DNA of 64,000 nucleotides. Origin: JAOAFX01 sp049700315 (lineage in GTDB: Bacteria; Hydrothermota; Tepidihabitantia; SM23-42; JAOAFX01). The position numbers and the translations under genes are program-made. This document shows positions 1-8,957 of this stretch, in pieces; position 1 is the stretch's first letter; each line of letters begins with the position of its first letter. The notes beneath the pieces are model-generated. The model saw nothing but the letters and a program-made list of their open reading frames with translations, did not search any database and was not told the origin of the DNA. Location: positions 27,169 through 91,168 of the forward strand of contig JBNAVN010000002.1 of the NCBI GenBank assembly GCA_049700315.1, in the 5' to 3' direction.

Positions 1-826
1 GCACGAGATTATAAGGTGGATCACCAAACCCGGCACGAATAGCAGAACCGATCTTTTTCAAAACATAGGCAAGGTCATTCATTTCAATTTTGTCAATCAG
101 TTTGTAAGAGAATGCATGGGACTTGGGTATGATCATAACCTCGCCAGGGAACCTTGAGGCATAAGGAGCAAATACAACAAACTTTTCGGTCTGGAAGACA
201 AGCCTCTCGCCCATTTCAATCTCCTGCTGAACAATATCGCAAAAAAGGCAACGTTCTTTGTATCGGTAATATTCGTATGCCCCATTTAGTTTTTGTTTTA
301 CACGATTCGGTGTTGCAGGCAGGGCAATTAGATCTGAATGGATATGACTGATTGTGGAAGAACCGGCAAGCCGTCCATAATTTTTGAAGATTAAGACATA
401 CCTAATCCTTTTATCTTTATGCAAATCCTCAATCCGGAACCGATATGTATCAAGGACAAGAACAACCTGTTCCTGCGTCAGGTCAGCCATATTTGTGATA
501 TGTTGTGGCGATTCAATAATTACCTCATTAGCACCTGTACCAGTAACCATATCATATACGCCAACCCCGAATTTCTCCAATTCACCTTCAACTCTCAGAA
601 TTGGATGGATATTGGGAACCACTCTGACCTTCCATCCAGGACCATTGGGCTGAGATCCGTCTCTGATCGCGTAGATTTCCTTTGGTGTTTTTGATTCATT
701 CCCCTCACAGAACGGACAAGGACTATCTGCAACAGGAATTTCAGCAGAAACTTTTGGTATCTCCTCATTATCAGTATCAATGATTACCCAGGTATCAGTT
801 ACAATATCCCTTCTTACTTCAGACAT
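1..826 (-). CDS. galT: Galactose-1-phosphate uridylyltransferase family protein, partial
   Basis: GalT/HIT-superfamily nucleotidyl transferase, which would exchange UMP or AMP between a nucleotide sugar and a hexose-1-phosphate (Leloir-type metabolism). About 275 residues are visible; the C-terminus lies beyond the left edge. The ATG at 826 follows a good Shine-Dalgarno site (AGAGGAGG). Visible motifs are the zinc pair C37-P-F-C40, a second CLFC pair near residue 195, and the active-site segment SHIHSDLIALP with H161 and H163. The family signature is normally His-x-His-x-Gln, but here Asp165 replaces the Gln. The second zinc pair and overall shape resemble the broad GalT-like group rather than classical E. 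coli GalT, so substrate is uncertain. It lies 207 bases downstream of glmS on the same strand. Confidence 0.85.
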   Translation of the reverse strand, partial: MSEVRRDIVTDTWVIIDTDNEEIPKVSAEIPVADSPCPFCEGNESKTPKEIYAIRDGSQPNGPGWKVRVVPNIHPILRVEGELEKFGVGVYDMVTGTGANEVIIESPQHITNMADLTQEQVVLVLDTYRFRIEDLHKDKRIRYVLIFKNYGRLAGSSTISHIHSDLIALPATPNRVKQKLNGAYEYYRYKERCLFCDIVQQEIEMGERLVFQTEKFVVFAPYASRFPGEVMIIPKSHAFSYKLIDKIEMNDLAYVLKKIGSAIRAGFGDPPYNLV

Positions 827-851
827 TTAACCTCCTCTAATACATCAAATT

Positions 852-872
852 CCTCTCCCCTCACGGGAGAGG
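852..872. other. Perfect 8-bp hairpin upstream of galT
   Basis: CCTCTCCC, a 5-base loop and GGGAGAGG form a perfect stem within the 207-base glmS-galT interval, about 26 bases upstream of the galT start. No T-run follows on the minus strand, so it is not a canonical terminator. It could be a leader hairpin or a processing site. Nothing else was recognised in 827-1033. Confidence 0.45.
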
Positions 873-1033
873 ATAATCTATTAGATTTCATAAGATTTTC
901 GTGAACCATAAGCCCGTCCCGGTGATATAAAAACGGTTTCAAGATGGCTTTTACTGGTTCATTAGATTCGGTTGTCTTTATCTTCTTTGCAATTCCCAAT
1001 TGCCTTTTTATCAAATGGTGTAGTTTTATTTGA

Positions 1034-2860
1034 CTATTCAACCGTCACACTCTTTGCGAGATTTCTTGGACGGTCAACATCAAGACCCTTAAATGTTGCA
1101 ATAAAATAGGCGAGTAATTGCAATGGAATGACCGCAAGAATTGGTGAAACAAACTCACTGCATTCGGGTATTTCAATTACATATTCGCTGATAGAACTCG
1201 TTGCCTGATCACCCTCGGTTACCACACTGATAACCTGACCTCTGCGGGCAACAACTTCCTGTATATTGTTCAACATCTTCTCATAGACACTTGATTTTGG
1301 ATTGATACATACTACCGGCATATGTTCATCAATCAAAGCAATCGGTCCGTGTTTCATTTCACCTGCTGCATAACCAGTAGCATGAATATAAGAAATTTCC
1401 TTTAATTTCAATGCACCTTCAAGTGCAGTAGGATAGTTTAAACCCCTGCCCAAAAACAAAAAATCCCTTGAATTATAAAATTGTAGAGCAATTTTTCTGA
1501 TTTCTTCCTGTTTATTCAATATTGTCTCTATTTGTCCAGGGATTTTTCTTATCTCATTAAGATGATACAGCAAATCATCTTTCCGCACAAACCCCCTGAG
1601 CATTCCAAGATAAAGGCTATATAAATACAGATTCAAAATTTCTGCCGTGTATGCTTTTGTGGAAGCAACACCGATTTCTGGCCCCGCCATAATGGAAATT
1701 GCGCCATCTGATTCTTTATAAATACTTGAATGCTGAACATTTACTAAAGAAAGAACTCTTAAGAATTTTGCCTTTGCCTCTCTCAAGCCGGCAATCGTAT
1801 CTGCAGTTTCTCCGGATTGGCTGATTGCCATTACCATTGTATCACCATCCAGAACCATATCCCGATAACGGAATTCACTGGATATATCAACCTCCGTGCT
1901 GATACGGGCAAATCTTTCAATCAGATACTTACCGACAACTCCTGCGTGCCAGGAGGTTCCACATGCCTGAATATATATTCGCGAAATCTTTAAAAAATCT
2001 TTATCTGAGAAGTGTATTTCCGGACCAAGGTCAATGTGGTTGTCAACAATACGTTCTTGAATAATCTGAGAAAGGATACGGGGCTGTTCATATATTTCTT
2101 TTAGCATAAAATGGGGAAAGTTGGCTTTTTCAATATCCTTGACCTTAATCGTAACTTTTCTTGGTTGAATCACGATTTCATCACCTTTGAAATCTTTGAT
2201 AGCATAATTTTTCGGTGATATCACTGCAACTGTATCATTGGGCAGGTCAATTATTTTATCAAATATCGCAATAACGCCGGAAACATCACTTGCCAGGGCT
2301 GCTTCATTATCATTGATACTCAAAACCAGCGGTGCATCATGCCGTGCACACACAATGTGGTCTGGGTCTTTTGTACATATCACGGCAAAGGCGAAATTTC
2401 CTCTAAGCTTAGCAACAGTCTCAAGCACTGCATCAAATAAACCGGTTTTTAGATTTTCTTCAATGAGATGAACGATTACTTCAGAATCTGTATAGGAACG
2501 GAATAAATGACCCCTTGCTTCCAGTTCATCTTTTAGTAAATGATAATTTTCTATGATTCCATTCACGACCAGGGCAAGTTCTTCATTGCAGTCAATAAGG
2601 GGATGGGTGTTTTCTTCATGAGGACCACCATGGGTTGCCCAGCGCGTGTGGCCAATACCAATATTACCACTTACCGGCGCTCTTTTCAACAATTCCTGCA
2701 GTTCGCTTAACTTGCCAGGAACTTTCCGAATTAACAACTCTTCGTTATTAATGACCGCAATACCACTTGAATCATAACCCCGATATTCAAGTCGCCATAA
2801 TCCACCCAATAGCACACTTGTAATATCGCGCGGACCTATGTATCCTACAATCCCACACAT
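1034..2860 (-). CDS. glmS: Glutamine--fructose-6-phosphate aminotransferase
   Basis: Makes glucosamine-6-phosphate from fructose-6-phosphate and glutamine, the first committed step towards UDP-GlcNAc for peptidoglycan and lipid A. The protein has 608 residues, the normal family length. It begins MCGIVGYIG, so Cys2 becomes the N-terminal nucleophile of the glutaminase domain (about 1-220). Two SIS domains follow (about 285-420 and 455-600), with the AISQSGETADT phosphosugar loop. The C-terminus RPRNLAKSVTVE is the conserved GlmS tail. The start lies 8 bases downstream of a -10 box, so the mRNA should be leaderless. No glmS ribozyme could fit in the short upstream space. Confidence 0.97.
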   Translation of the reverse strand: MCGIVGYIGPRDITSVLLGGLWRLEYRGYDSSGIAVINNEELLIRKVPGKLSELQELLKRAPVSGNIGIGHTRWATHGGPHEENTHPLIDCNEELALVVNGIIENYHLLKDELEARGHLFRSYTDSEVIVHLIEENLKTGLFDAVLETVAKLRGNFAFAVICTKDPDHIVCARHDAPLVLSINDNEAALASDVSGVIAIFDKIIDLPNDTVAVISPKNYAIKDFKGDEIVIQPRKVTIKVKDIEKANFPHFMLKEIYEQPRILSQIIQERIVDNHIDLGPEIHFSDKDFLKISRIYIQACGTSWHAGVVGKYLIERFARISTEVDISSEFRYRDMVLDGDTMVMAISQSGETADTIAGLREAKAKFLRVLSLVNVQHSSIYKESDGAISIMAGPEIGVASTKAYTAEILNLYLYSLYLGMLRGFVRKDDLLYHLNEIRKIPGQIETILNKQEEIRKIALQFYNSRDFLFLGRGLNYPTALEGALKLKEISYIHATGYAAGEMKHGPIALIDEHMPVVCINPKSSVYEKMLNNIQEVVARRGQVISVVTEGDQATSSISEYVIEIPECSEFVSPILAVIPLQLLAYFIATFKGLDVDRPRNLAKSVTVE

Positions 2861-2868
2861 TGTATTTA

Positions 2869-2896
2869 ATTATATAAAAATTGAGAAGAATGTCAA
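2869..2896 (-). promoter_or_regulatory. glmS promoter (leaderless type)
   Basis: Minus-strand TTGACA (2896-2891), 16-base spacer, TATAAT (2874-2869). The glmS ATG at 2860 is 8 bases past the -10 box, so at most one or two leader bases are expected. Confidence 0.75.
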
Positions 2897-2938
2897 GATT
2901 GGTATTTTCTCAAAAAAATGAAGAGAGAAATATTCAAT

Positions 2939-4954
2939 TCACTGAATTGCAATATATTTCATCACTCTGCCGAATTCCTGTCCTGTTACCTCAACGAGTC
3001 TTATACCACCCAGGAATTCAAGAAAACCTCCAATGTCTAAGTTCAGAAGATGGTCTTCTATCTGCAATTCCACAGGCAAATCATAAAAGAACGCACCGCT
3101 ACCCAGGGCATCTTCAAACCGGGAAATGTTTTCTGCAATTACCTTTCTTATTGATTCTTTCTTAGGAGATGGAAATCTATTATCAGACATCTGAAATCCC
3201 TGGAGTGTCAAAATCTTTCCTTCAATATCAATTGCATCAATGCCCTCTTCACACAATGCCTCAGCAACGATAAATCCATAAAGTGAACCAAAAAGATGAA
3301 ACAGATGCGTACTCTTACCATCATAAAAGAAAGGAAATTCTGCGGGTTGTAGTTCTGCGAAAAACTTGTTCTTTAATACCGCAGAAAGTAGATAATTGTA
3401 GTTGCCTGCACCCTTGCCCTCAAAAATCTTTGAAAACTCTGGTCCCTCACCAATAAACCGTGCATAAACTTTTTTCTCCTTTTCCATAACCTGAACCTTT
3501 TCCCAGCACTTACCACCGAGGATGAATTTTTCAAGCAGATAATAAATCCTGCCAATCATTATCCCGGTGCTAATATCAAAAACAGCATACTCCCCAAAGG
3601 ACTTTTCTGCAATATTGGAATGAATCTTACCGTAGGCAATTTTGCTTTCCAATTTGTCACTCAGATAATAGATACCACGCCGTTGTTCCTTGATAATTCC
3701 ATCATTGAACAATTTTTTGAAAACATTTTTGACTACTTCGTCAGAATAGATTTCGTTGAATATCTGAAAAATACTCCTTAAAGTTGTTCCAATCCTGCGC
3801 CTTTGATAAAGATAGGAATAAATCTGCTGTGGAATTACTGACAGCAGAGGTTGATATTCCTTTTGGTATAGTTCACCTTTGCGTGCACAATCAAAAAATG
3901 TATCAAAAAGATTTTTTTCCCAGTTGTTTGAATAAACACCGATCGCAAAGAGTTTGTCAGTTCTGCGATTACCACGACCGGTTCGTTGTAGCAAAGAAGA
4001 AATACTATGTGGAGGTCGGTAGAGTACAATACCATCAACATCCCCAATATCAATACCAAGTTCCAGAGTTGAAGTTGCCAGAAGTATTGCCCGGTCAGAC
4101 TGATTCATTATCTTCTCCACTTCTTCCCTTTTTATCCTGGGCAAACTCGCATGATGAACAAATACTTTGCCTTCAAATGGAGGTCTGTTAAATTTCTGTG
4201 AAAAACTCTCGGCAAAACTTCGGGCATTAAAAAATGCGAGAATCTTTTTGAGTTTGTAGACCTGGGCAATTTTGAAGATTGCATTTGCAAATTCATTTGT
4301 TGGAATCAAAATATATTCAATCTCCCTTGGTGATCTTAGGAAACAAACCTTCGGATTATCAAAATACCTTTCACCTATTTTCAAATCATCAATTGTTGCA
4401 GAAAGAGCACAATACTGGATTTTAGTGTCCCTGTTCTGAAATATCTTTCTCAAGCGAATTAGCAAAATCCTTAACTGGTCACCCCTCGGTGTATTATCAA
4501 GAAGATGGATCTCATCCAGAATAATTGCTGATAACTGCAAAAAAATCTGGGGTTGTCTGGTGAGCATTGAATCAAAAGACTCCGGTGTAGTCAACAAGAT
4601 ATTTGGCAGTCTGTTTTTATCAATACCTGGGTGGTCGCCGGTTTTTCTGCCCAAGGTTAAACTCAATGCATTAATTGGTTCTTCAAGTCGACGGAATAGA
4701 TCATTGACCAGTGCACGGGTTGGTGTAATATATACGACCTTCAGCCCTTTGCTCTGCTCCTTGAGCAAATTCTCAAGGACTGGTGCAATAACTGCCTCAG
4801 TCTTACCTGTTGCAGCAGGTGAAATAACAACAACATTTTCTTTGTTAAGAATATGAGGAATCGTCAGTTCCTGGATCGGCGTGAAACTTCCGAATCTGCT
4901 AAAGAGCGGATTCCAGGTGCGCGGGAGCAAGTCTTTTATCTGTTGAGACTCCAT
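2939..4954 (-). CDS. Lhr-like superfamily 2 DEAD/DEAH-box helicase
   Basis: ATP-dependent nucleic-acid helicase of the Lhr-core type, presumably acting in DNA repair or RNA metabolism. Two RecA domains occupy about 1-370. They show a Q-motif-like FTPIQ (24-28), Walker A SPAATGKT (45-52), DEIH (147-150), SAT (185-187) and QRTGRGNR (323-330). After these come a winged-helix-like segment (about 375-430) and a C-terminal region of about 240 residues, like the Lhr WH and beta-sheet domains. At 671 residues it is shorter than Lhr-core (about 850), so its C-terminal part is reduced. It lies 28 bases after the Gly-rich gene on the same strand. I see no strong ribosome-binding site before the ATG at 4954. 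Confidence 0.85.
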   Translation of the reverse strand: MESQQIKDLLPRTWNPLFSRFGSFTPIQELTIPHILNKENVVVISPAATGKTEAVIAPVLENLLKEQSKGLKVVYITPTRALVNDLFRRLEEPINALSLTLGRKTGDHPGIDKNRLPNILLTTPESFDSMLTRQPQIFLQLSAIILDEIHLLDNTPRGDQLRILLIRLRKIFQNRDTKIQYCALSATIDDLKIGERYFDNPKVCFLRSPREIEYILIPTNEFANAIFKIAQVYKLKKILAFFNARSFAESFSQKFNRPPFEGKVFVHHASLPRIKREEVEKIMNQSDRAILLATSTLELGIDIGDVDGIVLYRPPHSISSLLQRTGRGNRRTDKLFAIGVYSNNWEKNLFDTFFDCARKGELYQKEYQPLLSVIPQQIYSYLYQRRRIGTTLRSIFQIFNEIYSDEVVKNVFKKLFNDGIIKEQRRGIYYLSDKLESKIAYGKIHSNIAEKSFGEYAVFDISTGIMIGRIYYLLEKFILGGKCWEKVQVMEKEKKVYARFIGEGPEFSKIFEGKGAGNYNYLLSAVLKNKFFAELQPAEFPFFYDGKSTHLFHLFGSLYGFIVAEALCEEGIDAIDIEGKILTLQGFQMSDNRFPSPKKESIRKVIAENISRFEDALGSGAFFYDLPVELQIEDHLLNLDIGGFLEFLGGIRLVEVTGQEFGRVMKYIAIQ

Positions 4955-4982
4955 TATTTGCCGTTTACGACGATAGAATATG

Positions 4983-6080
4983 TCATTTGACCAAAACTAT
5001 TTTTGTAATAGATTTACAACCATTGATTTTCGCAAAATACACTCCATTCTGCAGTTCAGACATATCAAATTTTTGAATCCTGCAGGTAATTCTCATCTTC
5101 TTCGCAAGTCTACCCACAGAATCGTAAATCAACAAATCTCCGCTATCTTTTTCTGAGTAAATTATAGCCCAACCACTTATTATTCTGGGTTGAATATAAA
5201 AAACTGGTAGCTCATCCTGACCCGCTTCTTCCAATGCAACAAGTGGTCCAAAATATATTGAACCTGCAGAACCATTCTCACCATTGCCAAAACCACCAAG
5301 ACCACCATTGCCACCTGACACTGACAAATTCAAGTTGTTTGTATCAACAACTGTGTAGAAGACCTTTATTCTACCACCACCTGCACCACCACCACCGCCA
5401 CCTGCTGCGTCACCTCCAGCACCACCCTTTGCCAGCACGGTTGAATATCTAAGTCTCACAGTATCAGCCTGCATTTTTACACCGCCACCAGAACCACCAC
5501 CACCTGCTTCATAACTTCCATCATTACCGCGCAAGCCACTGGAAAGAATAGACGAAGTATCAACTATTATTTTCTGCGCCTTCAAATATATCAATGACCC
5601 ACCTTTTCCACCAAAACCATCTACTGAACCAAGTCTCCCTGCCCCACCCCCTGAACCCATATTGATTACTGTATCACTGATGTTTCCGTAAGGAGCTCCA
5701 CCAGCACCAGGGTCCAAATCACCACCTTCTCCACCAGCACCACCATATGCACCACCTCCACCTCCGCCTCCAACTCCTGCATGTCCATATCCGGGTCCAT
5801 AACCATCAGGATGCGTATTAGTGCCACCAGCATAACCCATACCTGCACCATCAATCATTGAATTATGGATATAAATAAAAGGTGCCTGCAAGATTACCTT
5901 TCCGGTTGAGTCAGTTCCATTCCAAGACCGAACTTTCAATATAGTGTTATTCGTGAGATGAACCTTTAAATTGTACTGGTGATAACCACAGATAACAAGA
6001 CTATCATCACTTATCAACAAACTATCACTATCTTCATAGATATAACCTACAAGAAAGATAATGAAAAATAAACTTGTCAT
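4983..6080 (-). CDS. Secreted glycine-rich protein with C-terminal sorting tail
   Basis: A 365-residue exported protein of unknown function. A hydrophobic N-terminus (about 1-14) is consistent with a signal peptide. Residues about 85-280 are dominated by Gly-rich stretches (poly-Gly, GGAGG and similar), as in bacterial surface proteins of low complexity. The last 80 residues look like a type IX-type sorting domain: a LLIYDSVGRLAKK strand pattern, then LQNGVYFAKI and a final Lys-rich strand. This suggests outer-surface targeting together with the PorV/PorQ-family protein encoded at 62849-63856. Its strong Shine-Dalgarno site (AGGAGG) and leadered promoter contrast with the leaderless genes nearby. 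Confidence 0.75.
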   Translation of the reverse strand: MTSLFFIIFLVGYIYEDSDSLLISDDSLVICGYHQYNLKVHLTNNTILKVRSWNGTDSTGKVILQAPFIYIHNSMIDGAGMGYAGGTNTHPDGYGPGYGHAGVGGGGGGGAYGGAGGEGGDLDPGAGGAPYGNISDTVINMGSGGGAGRLGSVDGFGGKGGSLIYLKAQKIIVDTSSILSSGLRGNDGSYEAGGGGSGGGVKMQADTVRLRYSTVLAKGGAGGDAAGGGGGGAGGGRIKVFYTVVDTNNLNLSVSGGNGGLGGFGNGENGSAGSIYFGPLVALEEAGQDELPVFYIQPRIISGWAIIYSEKDSGDLLIYDSVGRLAKKMRITCRIQKFDMSELQNGVYFAKINGCKSITKIVLVK

Positions 6081-6095
6081 CGTTCCTCCTGCGTA

Positions 6096-6123
6096 ATTAT
6101 AGCAAATCTTTACTGAATGTCAA
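6096..6123 (-). promoter_or_regulatory. Promoter of the Gly-rich secreted protein
   Basis: Minus-strand TTGACA (6123-6118), 16-base spacer, TATAAT (6101-6096). About 10 transcribed bases carrying AGGAGG precede the ATG at 6080, so this mRNA has a leader. It is back to back with the promoter at 6157. Confidence 0.75.
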
Positions 6124-6156
6124 TTGGTTGAATCCTCAGATGGCTGAATGGTGCCG

Positions 6157-6184
6157 TTGACAAGCTGACTTTATTAAGTATAAT
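6157..6184 (+). promoter_or_regulatory. Promoter of the M42 peptidase operon (leaderless type)
   Basis: TTGACA (6157-6162), 16-base spacer, TATAAT (6179-6184). The ATG at 6190 is 5 bases past the -10 box, so transcription should begin at or next to the start codon. Confidence 0.75.
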
Positions 6185-6189
6185 TACTT

Positions 6190-7200
6190 ATGCTGAAGGA
6201 ATTATGCGAGATAGAAGGTGTCAGCGGTGACGAAGATAGAATTCGCTCATTCATAAAAGAGAATATCTACAACTATGTTGATGAATTGACTGAGGATGCG
6301 TATGGCAATCTTATTGTCCGCAAAGGAAAACCGAAAAAAACAAAGGTCCTGCTTGCTGCGCACATGGATGAAGTCGGAATGATGATCACCGGGATAGAAA
6401 GAAATGGATTATTGAAATTTAAGACCATTGGACTTCGCACCCAGTCCATACTTGCTAAAAGAATTGTCATTGGCGAAAAAAGGATACCGGGTGTAATCGG
6501 ACACAAACCAATCCATTTGACCCAATCTGCAGAAAGAAATATTATTCCGGAAGTTAAAGAATTATTCATTGATATTGGTGCAAATTCCCGAGAGGAAACA
6601 GAAAAATTGATTCAGATCGGTGAGCTCGCAACATTTGACACAAAATTTCGCAAAGAAGGTGACTTGATATATGGCAAGGCATTTGACAATCGTATCGGTT
6701 GTTATATTCTCATTGAATTGATAAAAAACACAGACCTCAATGCCTACTATGCCTTTACAGTTCAGGAAGAAGTAGGACTGAGAGGTGCCCGAATTGTGGG
6801 ATTTCGCATAAATCCTGATGTCGCCATAGCAGTGGATACAACTGGCTCTAATGAATTTCCAGAAAAAAAAGATGCTCCAGCATATCCAATCCTGGGCAAG
6901 GGTCCTGTACTAACTATTGCAGATGCCACAATAATTTGCGACAAAAATCTACTGGGTATATTTGAGAAGACTGCACAAAAAAATAATATTAGATACCAGT
7001 ATAAACAACCAATGATTGGGGGAACCGATGCTGGTGCAATTCATCTGACTCGTGAAGGAATTCCATCAGCAGTTTTGTCTGCACCTGCCCGATACATTCA
7101 CTCGCCTCTATCAATCGCATCAACAAAAGACATAAAAAATAGTACAAAATTACTTTATTTGACTGTAGAACAAATTCTAAAAGGAGCAAAATGGAATTAA
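6190..7200 (+). CDS. M42 family metallo-aminopeptidase (1 of 2)
   Basis: Cytoplasmic dinuclear-metal aminopeptidase of the M42 (TET/FrvX, once called endoglucanase M) family, trimming peptides from the N-terminus; members form dodecameric shells. The 336 residues match the family. Metal and catalytic residues are visible: AHMDEVG (H58, D60), AFDNRIGC (D166), QEEVGLRGA (E193, E194), AVDTT (D216) and RYIHSP (H304). It heads a plus-strand operon and overlaps the next gene, a paralog, by 10 bases. Family members differ in residue preference (acidic, basic or hydrophobic), and this cannot be read from the sequence. Confidence 0.92.
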   Translation: MLKELCEIEGVSGDEDRIRSFIKENIYNYVDELTEDAYGNLIVRKGKPKKTKVLLAAHMDEVGMMITGIERNGLLKFKTIGLRTQSILAKRIVIGEKRIPGVIGHKPIHLTQSAERNIIPEVKELFIDIGANSREETEKLIQIGELATFDTKFRKEGDLIYGKAFDNRIGCYILIELIKNTDLNAYYAFTVQEEVGLRGARIVGFRINPDVAIAVDTTGSNEFPEKKDAPAYPILGKGPVLTIADATIICDKNLLGIFEKTAQKNNIRYQYKQPMIGGTDAGAIHLTREGIPSAVLSAPARYIHSPLSIASTKDIKNSTKLLYLTVEQILKGAKWN

Positions 7201-8186
7201 TCAAGAACCTTACTGAAATCTATGGTCCTTCAGGTCGTGAAGAAAAAGTCCGTATGCTAATAAAAACACAAATAAAAAAGATCTGTAAGGATATTACGGT
7301 TGATGCCTTAGGAAATTTGATTGCCCACATACCACCTAAGAATGAGAAAAAGGCAAAAAAGATAATGTTCTGCGCGCATATGGATGAAATTGGTTTAATA
7401 GTTAAACACATTGACAAACAGGGATTTTTGAGATTTGCCAGTGTCGGAGGTATTTTCCCGGAAAGAATTCTCCACCATCGTGTAATCTTTGAAAATGGCG
7501 TCACGGGTGTAATAGGGGTAGAAACAAAGTCAGAAACACCGAAGCCACCAAATCTTGATAATTTCTATATAGATATTGGTGCACAGAACAAGGAAGAAGC
7601 AGAAAAGATGGTCCAGCTTGGGGATATTGCATCATTTTACCAGACAACAGAAATCATGAACAGAAAAATTGTATCAAAGGCACTGGATGACCGAATAGGT
7701 TGTTATTGTTTGATAGAAACGATGAAGAAAATTAGGAAAAATCACGCTGATCTTTATTTCGTCTTCTCCACACAGGAAGAAGTGGGATTAAGGGGTGCAC
7801 GTACAAGTGCATTCAGAATCAGCCCTGATTATGCAATCGCAGTTGATGTTACTGGAACCGGCGATACTCCAGAATCACCCCAGATGGCGGTAAGTATTGG
7901 TAAGGGCGTTGCCATAAAGATAAAAGATAGCGCATTCATCACCAGCCCGTTTATAAAAGAAAAATTCTTAACCTATGCAAAAAATTTGAGGATTCCACAT
8001 CAACTGGAAATTTTGGAAAGAGGAACAACTGATGCGGCAATAATCCAGTTAATTAAGGAAGGTGTTTTGAGTGGAGTCCTTTCCATACCGACCCGTTATA
8101 TCCATTCACCAAATGAAGTCTGTGATCTGAATGATGTAAAGGCAACAATCAATCTGCTGATTGCCTGCGCTGAAAAGGGTTTTTGA
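7191..8186 (+). CDS. M42 family metallo-aminopeptidase (2 of 2)
   Basis: Second M42 peptidase, 331 residues, with the same order of motifs as its neighbour: CAHMDEIG (H63, D65), ALDDRIGCY, TQEEVGLRGA, AVDVTGTGD and RYIHSP. All metal ligands are kept, so both copies should be active. The ATG at 7191 sits inside the end of the first gene (ATGGAATTAA) with AAAGGAG just upstream, which couples translation. The proteins have clearly diverged. An old tandem duplication giving complementary specificities or a mixed shell is a reasonable inference. Confidence 0.92.
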   Translation: MELIKNLTEIYGPSGREEKVRMLIKTQIKKICKDITVDALGNLIAHIPPKNEKKAKKIMFCAHMDEIGLIVKHIDKQGFLRFASVGGIFPERILHHRVIFENGVTGVIGVETKSETPKPPNLDNFYIDIGAQNKEEAEKMVQLGDIASFYQTTEIMNRKIVSKALDDRIGCYCLIETMKKIRKNHADLYFVFSTQEEVGLRGARTSAFRISPDYAIAVDVTGTGDTPESPQMAVSIGKGVAIKIKDSAFITSPFIKEKFLTYAKNLRIPHQLEILERGTTDAAIIQLIKEGVLSGVLSIPTRYIHSPNEVCDLNDVKATINLLIACAEKGF

Positions 8187-8192
8187 TAATTA

Positions 8193-8957
8193 ATGAAAAA
8201 AGGATATTCAATAGTGTTCAGTTCTACAAACTCTTCTATATCCCGGCATTTTTTCCTGTCAAAAACGGTTTTCTTCAGTTTGGTCGTTTTATTTCTGCTT
8301 TTGCTGGCATTCTTAGTTGTGGGATTCGTAAAATACGGTACACTTTCATATCGCATAATAGAACTGGAGATATTAAAGAAGCAAAATGCTGAAATGGAAA
8401 AAGAATTTGGCAAACTGGAAGCGATCAAGAAAAGATTAGCACTGACTGAAGCAGAAAACCAGAAGATTAGAATTATGCTGGGTATTGATAAGACACCTGC
8501 TGAAGTTACTCCATCTATTGATGAAGTAGAGGAAAAATATGAAAAGAAAATGAACAACCAGGAGAAAGCCGAAAATCTTCCTTATTTATTACCGGTAATG
8601 GGACAGATTTCAAGAAAATTCAGTGAAGAGCATAAAGGCATAGATATTGCCGGACCCCTTTACTCACCAGTAATATCAGCAGCGAGTGGTACAGTAATAA
8701 CCGTAGGTTGGGATTCACTCTATGGAAATTACGTTGTTATTGAACACAGTTCCAACTATAAAACTTTTTATGGGCATTTGAACTCAATTCTTGTCAAACA
8801 CGGAGATGTAGTAACAGGTGGCAAGATCATTGGCACACTCGGTTCAACAGGTCAATCAACCTCACCCCATCTGCATTACGAAGTGATTTTTCAGGGAAAA
8901 TCTGTTGACCCAATGGTCTATTTACCCACAAAAACGGAAATAAAAGGAGGTTTATGA
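8193..8957 (+). CDS. Membrane-anchored M23 (LytM-type) peptidase
   Basis: Peptidoglycan-directed zinc endopeptidase or an EnvC/NlpD-like regulator, 254 residues. A single transmembrane segment (about 24-47) anchors it, followed by a coiled coil (about 52-95) and a C-terminal M23 domain (about 135-245). Zinc and catalytic residues are visible: H147-x3-D151, H195 and HLH (226-228). All ligands are intact, so a catalytic enzyme is likelier than an inactive activator. The gene starts 6 bases after the second M42 gene and overlaps the next by ATGA. The association with cell-wall and polysaccharide genes fits an envelope role. Confidence 0.9.
   Translation: MKKGYSIVFSSTNSSISRHFFLSKTVFFSLVVLFLLLLAFLVVGFVKYGTLSYRIIELEILKKQNAEMEKEFGKLEAIKKRLALTEAENQKIRIMLGIDKTPAEVTPSIDEVEEKYEKKMNNQEKAENLPYLLPVMGQISRKFSEEHKGIDIAGPLYSPVISAASGTVITVGWDSLYGNYVVIEHSSNYKTFYGHLNSILVKHGDVVTGGKIIGTLGSTGQSTSPHLHYEVIFQGKSVDPMVYLPTKTEIKGGL

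Noticed and set aside
814..1041. 75-codon minus-strand ORF between glmS and galT
   Set aside because: TTG start without a ribosome-binding site, overlaps glmS and the galT start, contains the hairpin, and has no recognisable protein pattern.
5234..5854. Long ORFs in other frames over the Gly-rich gene
   Set aside because: They arise from the repetitive GGN codons and encode His/Gln- or Val/Glu-rich nonsense.
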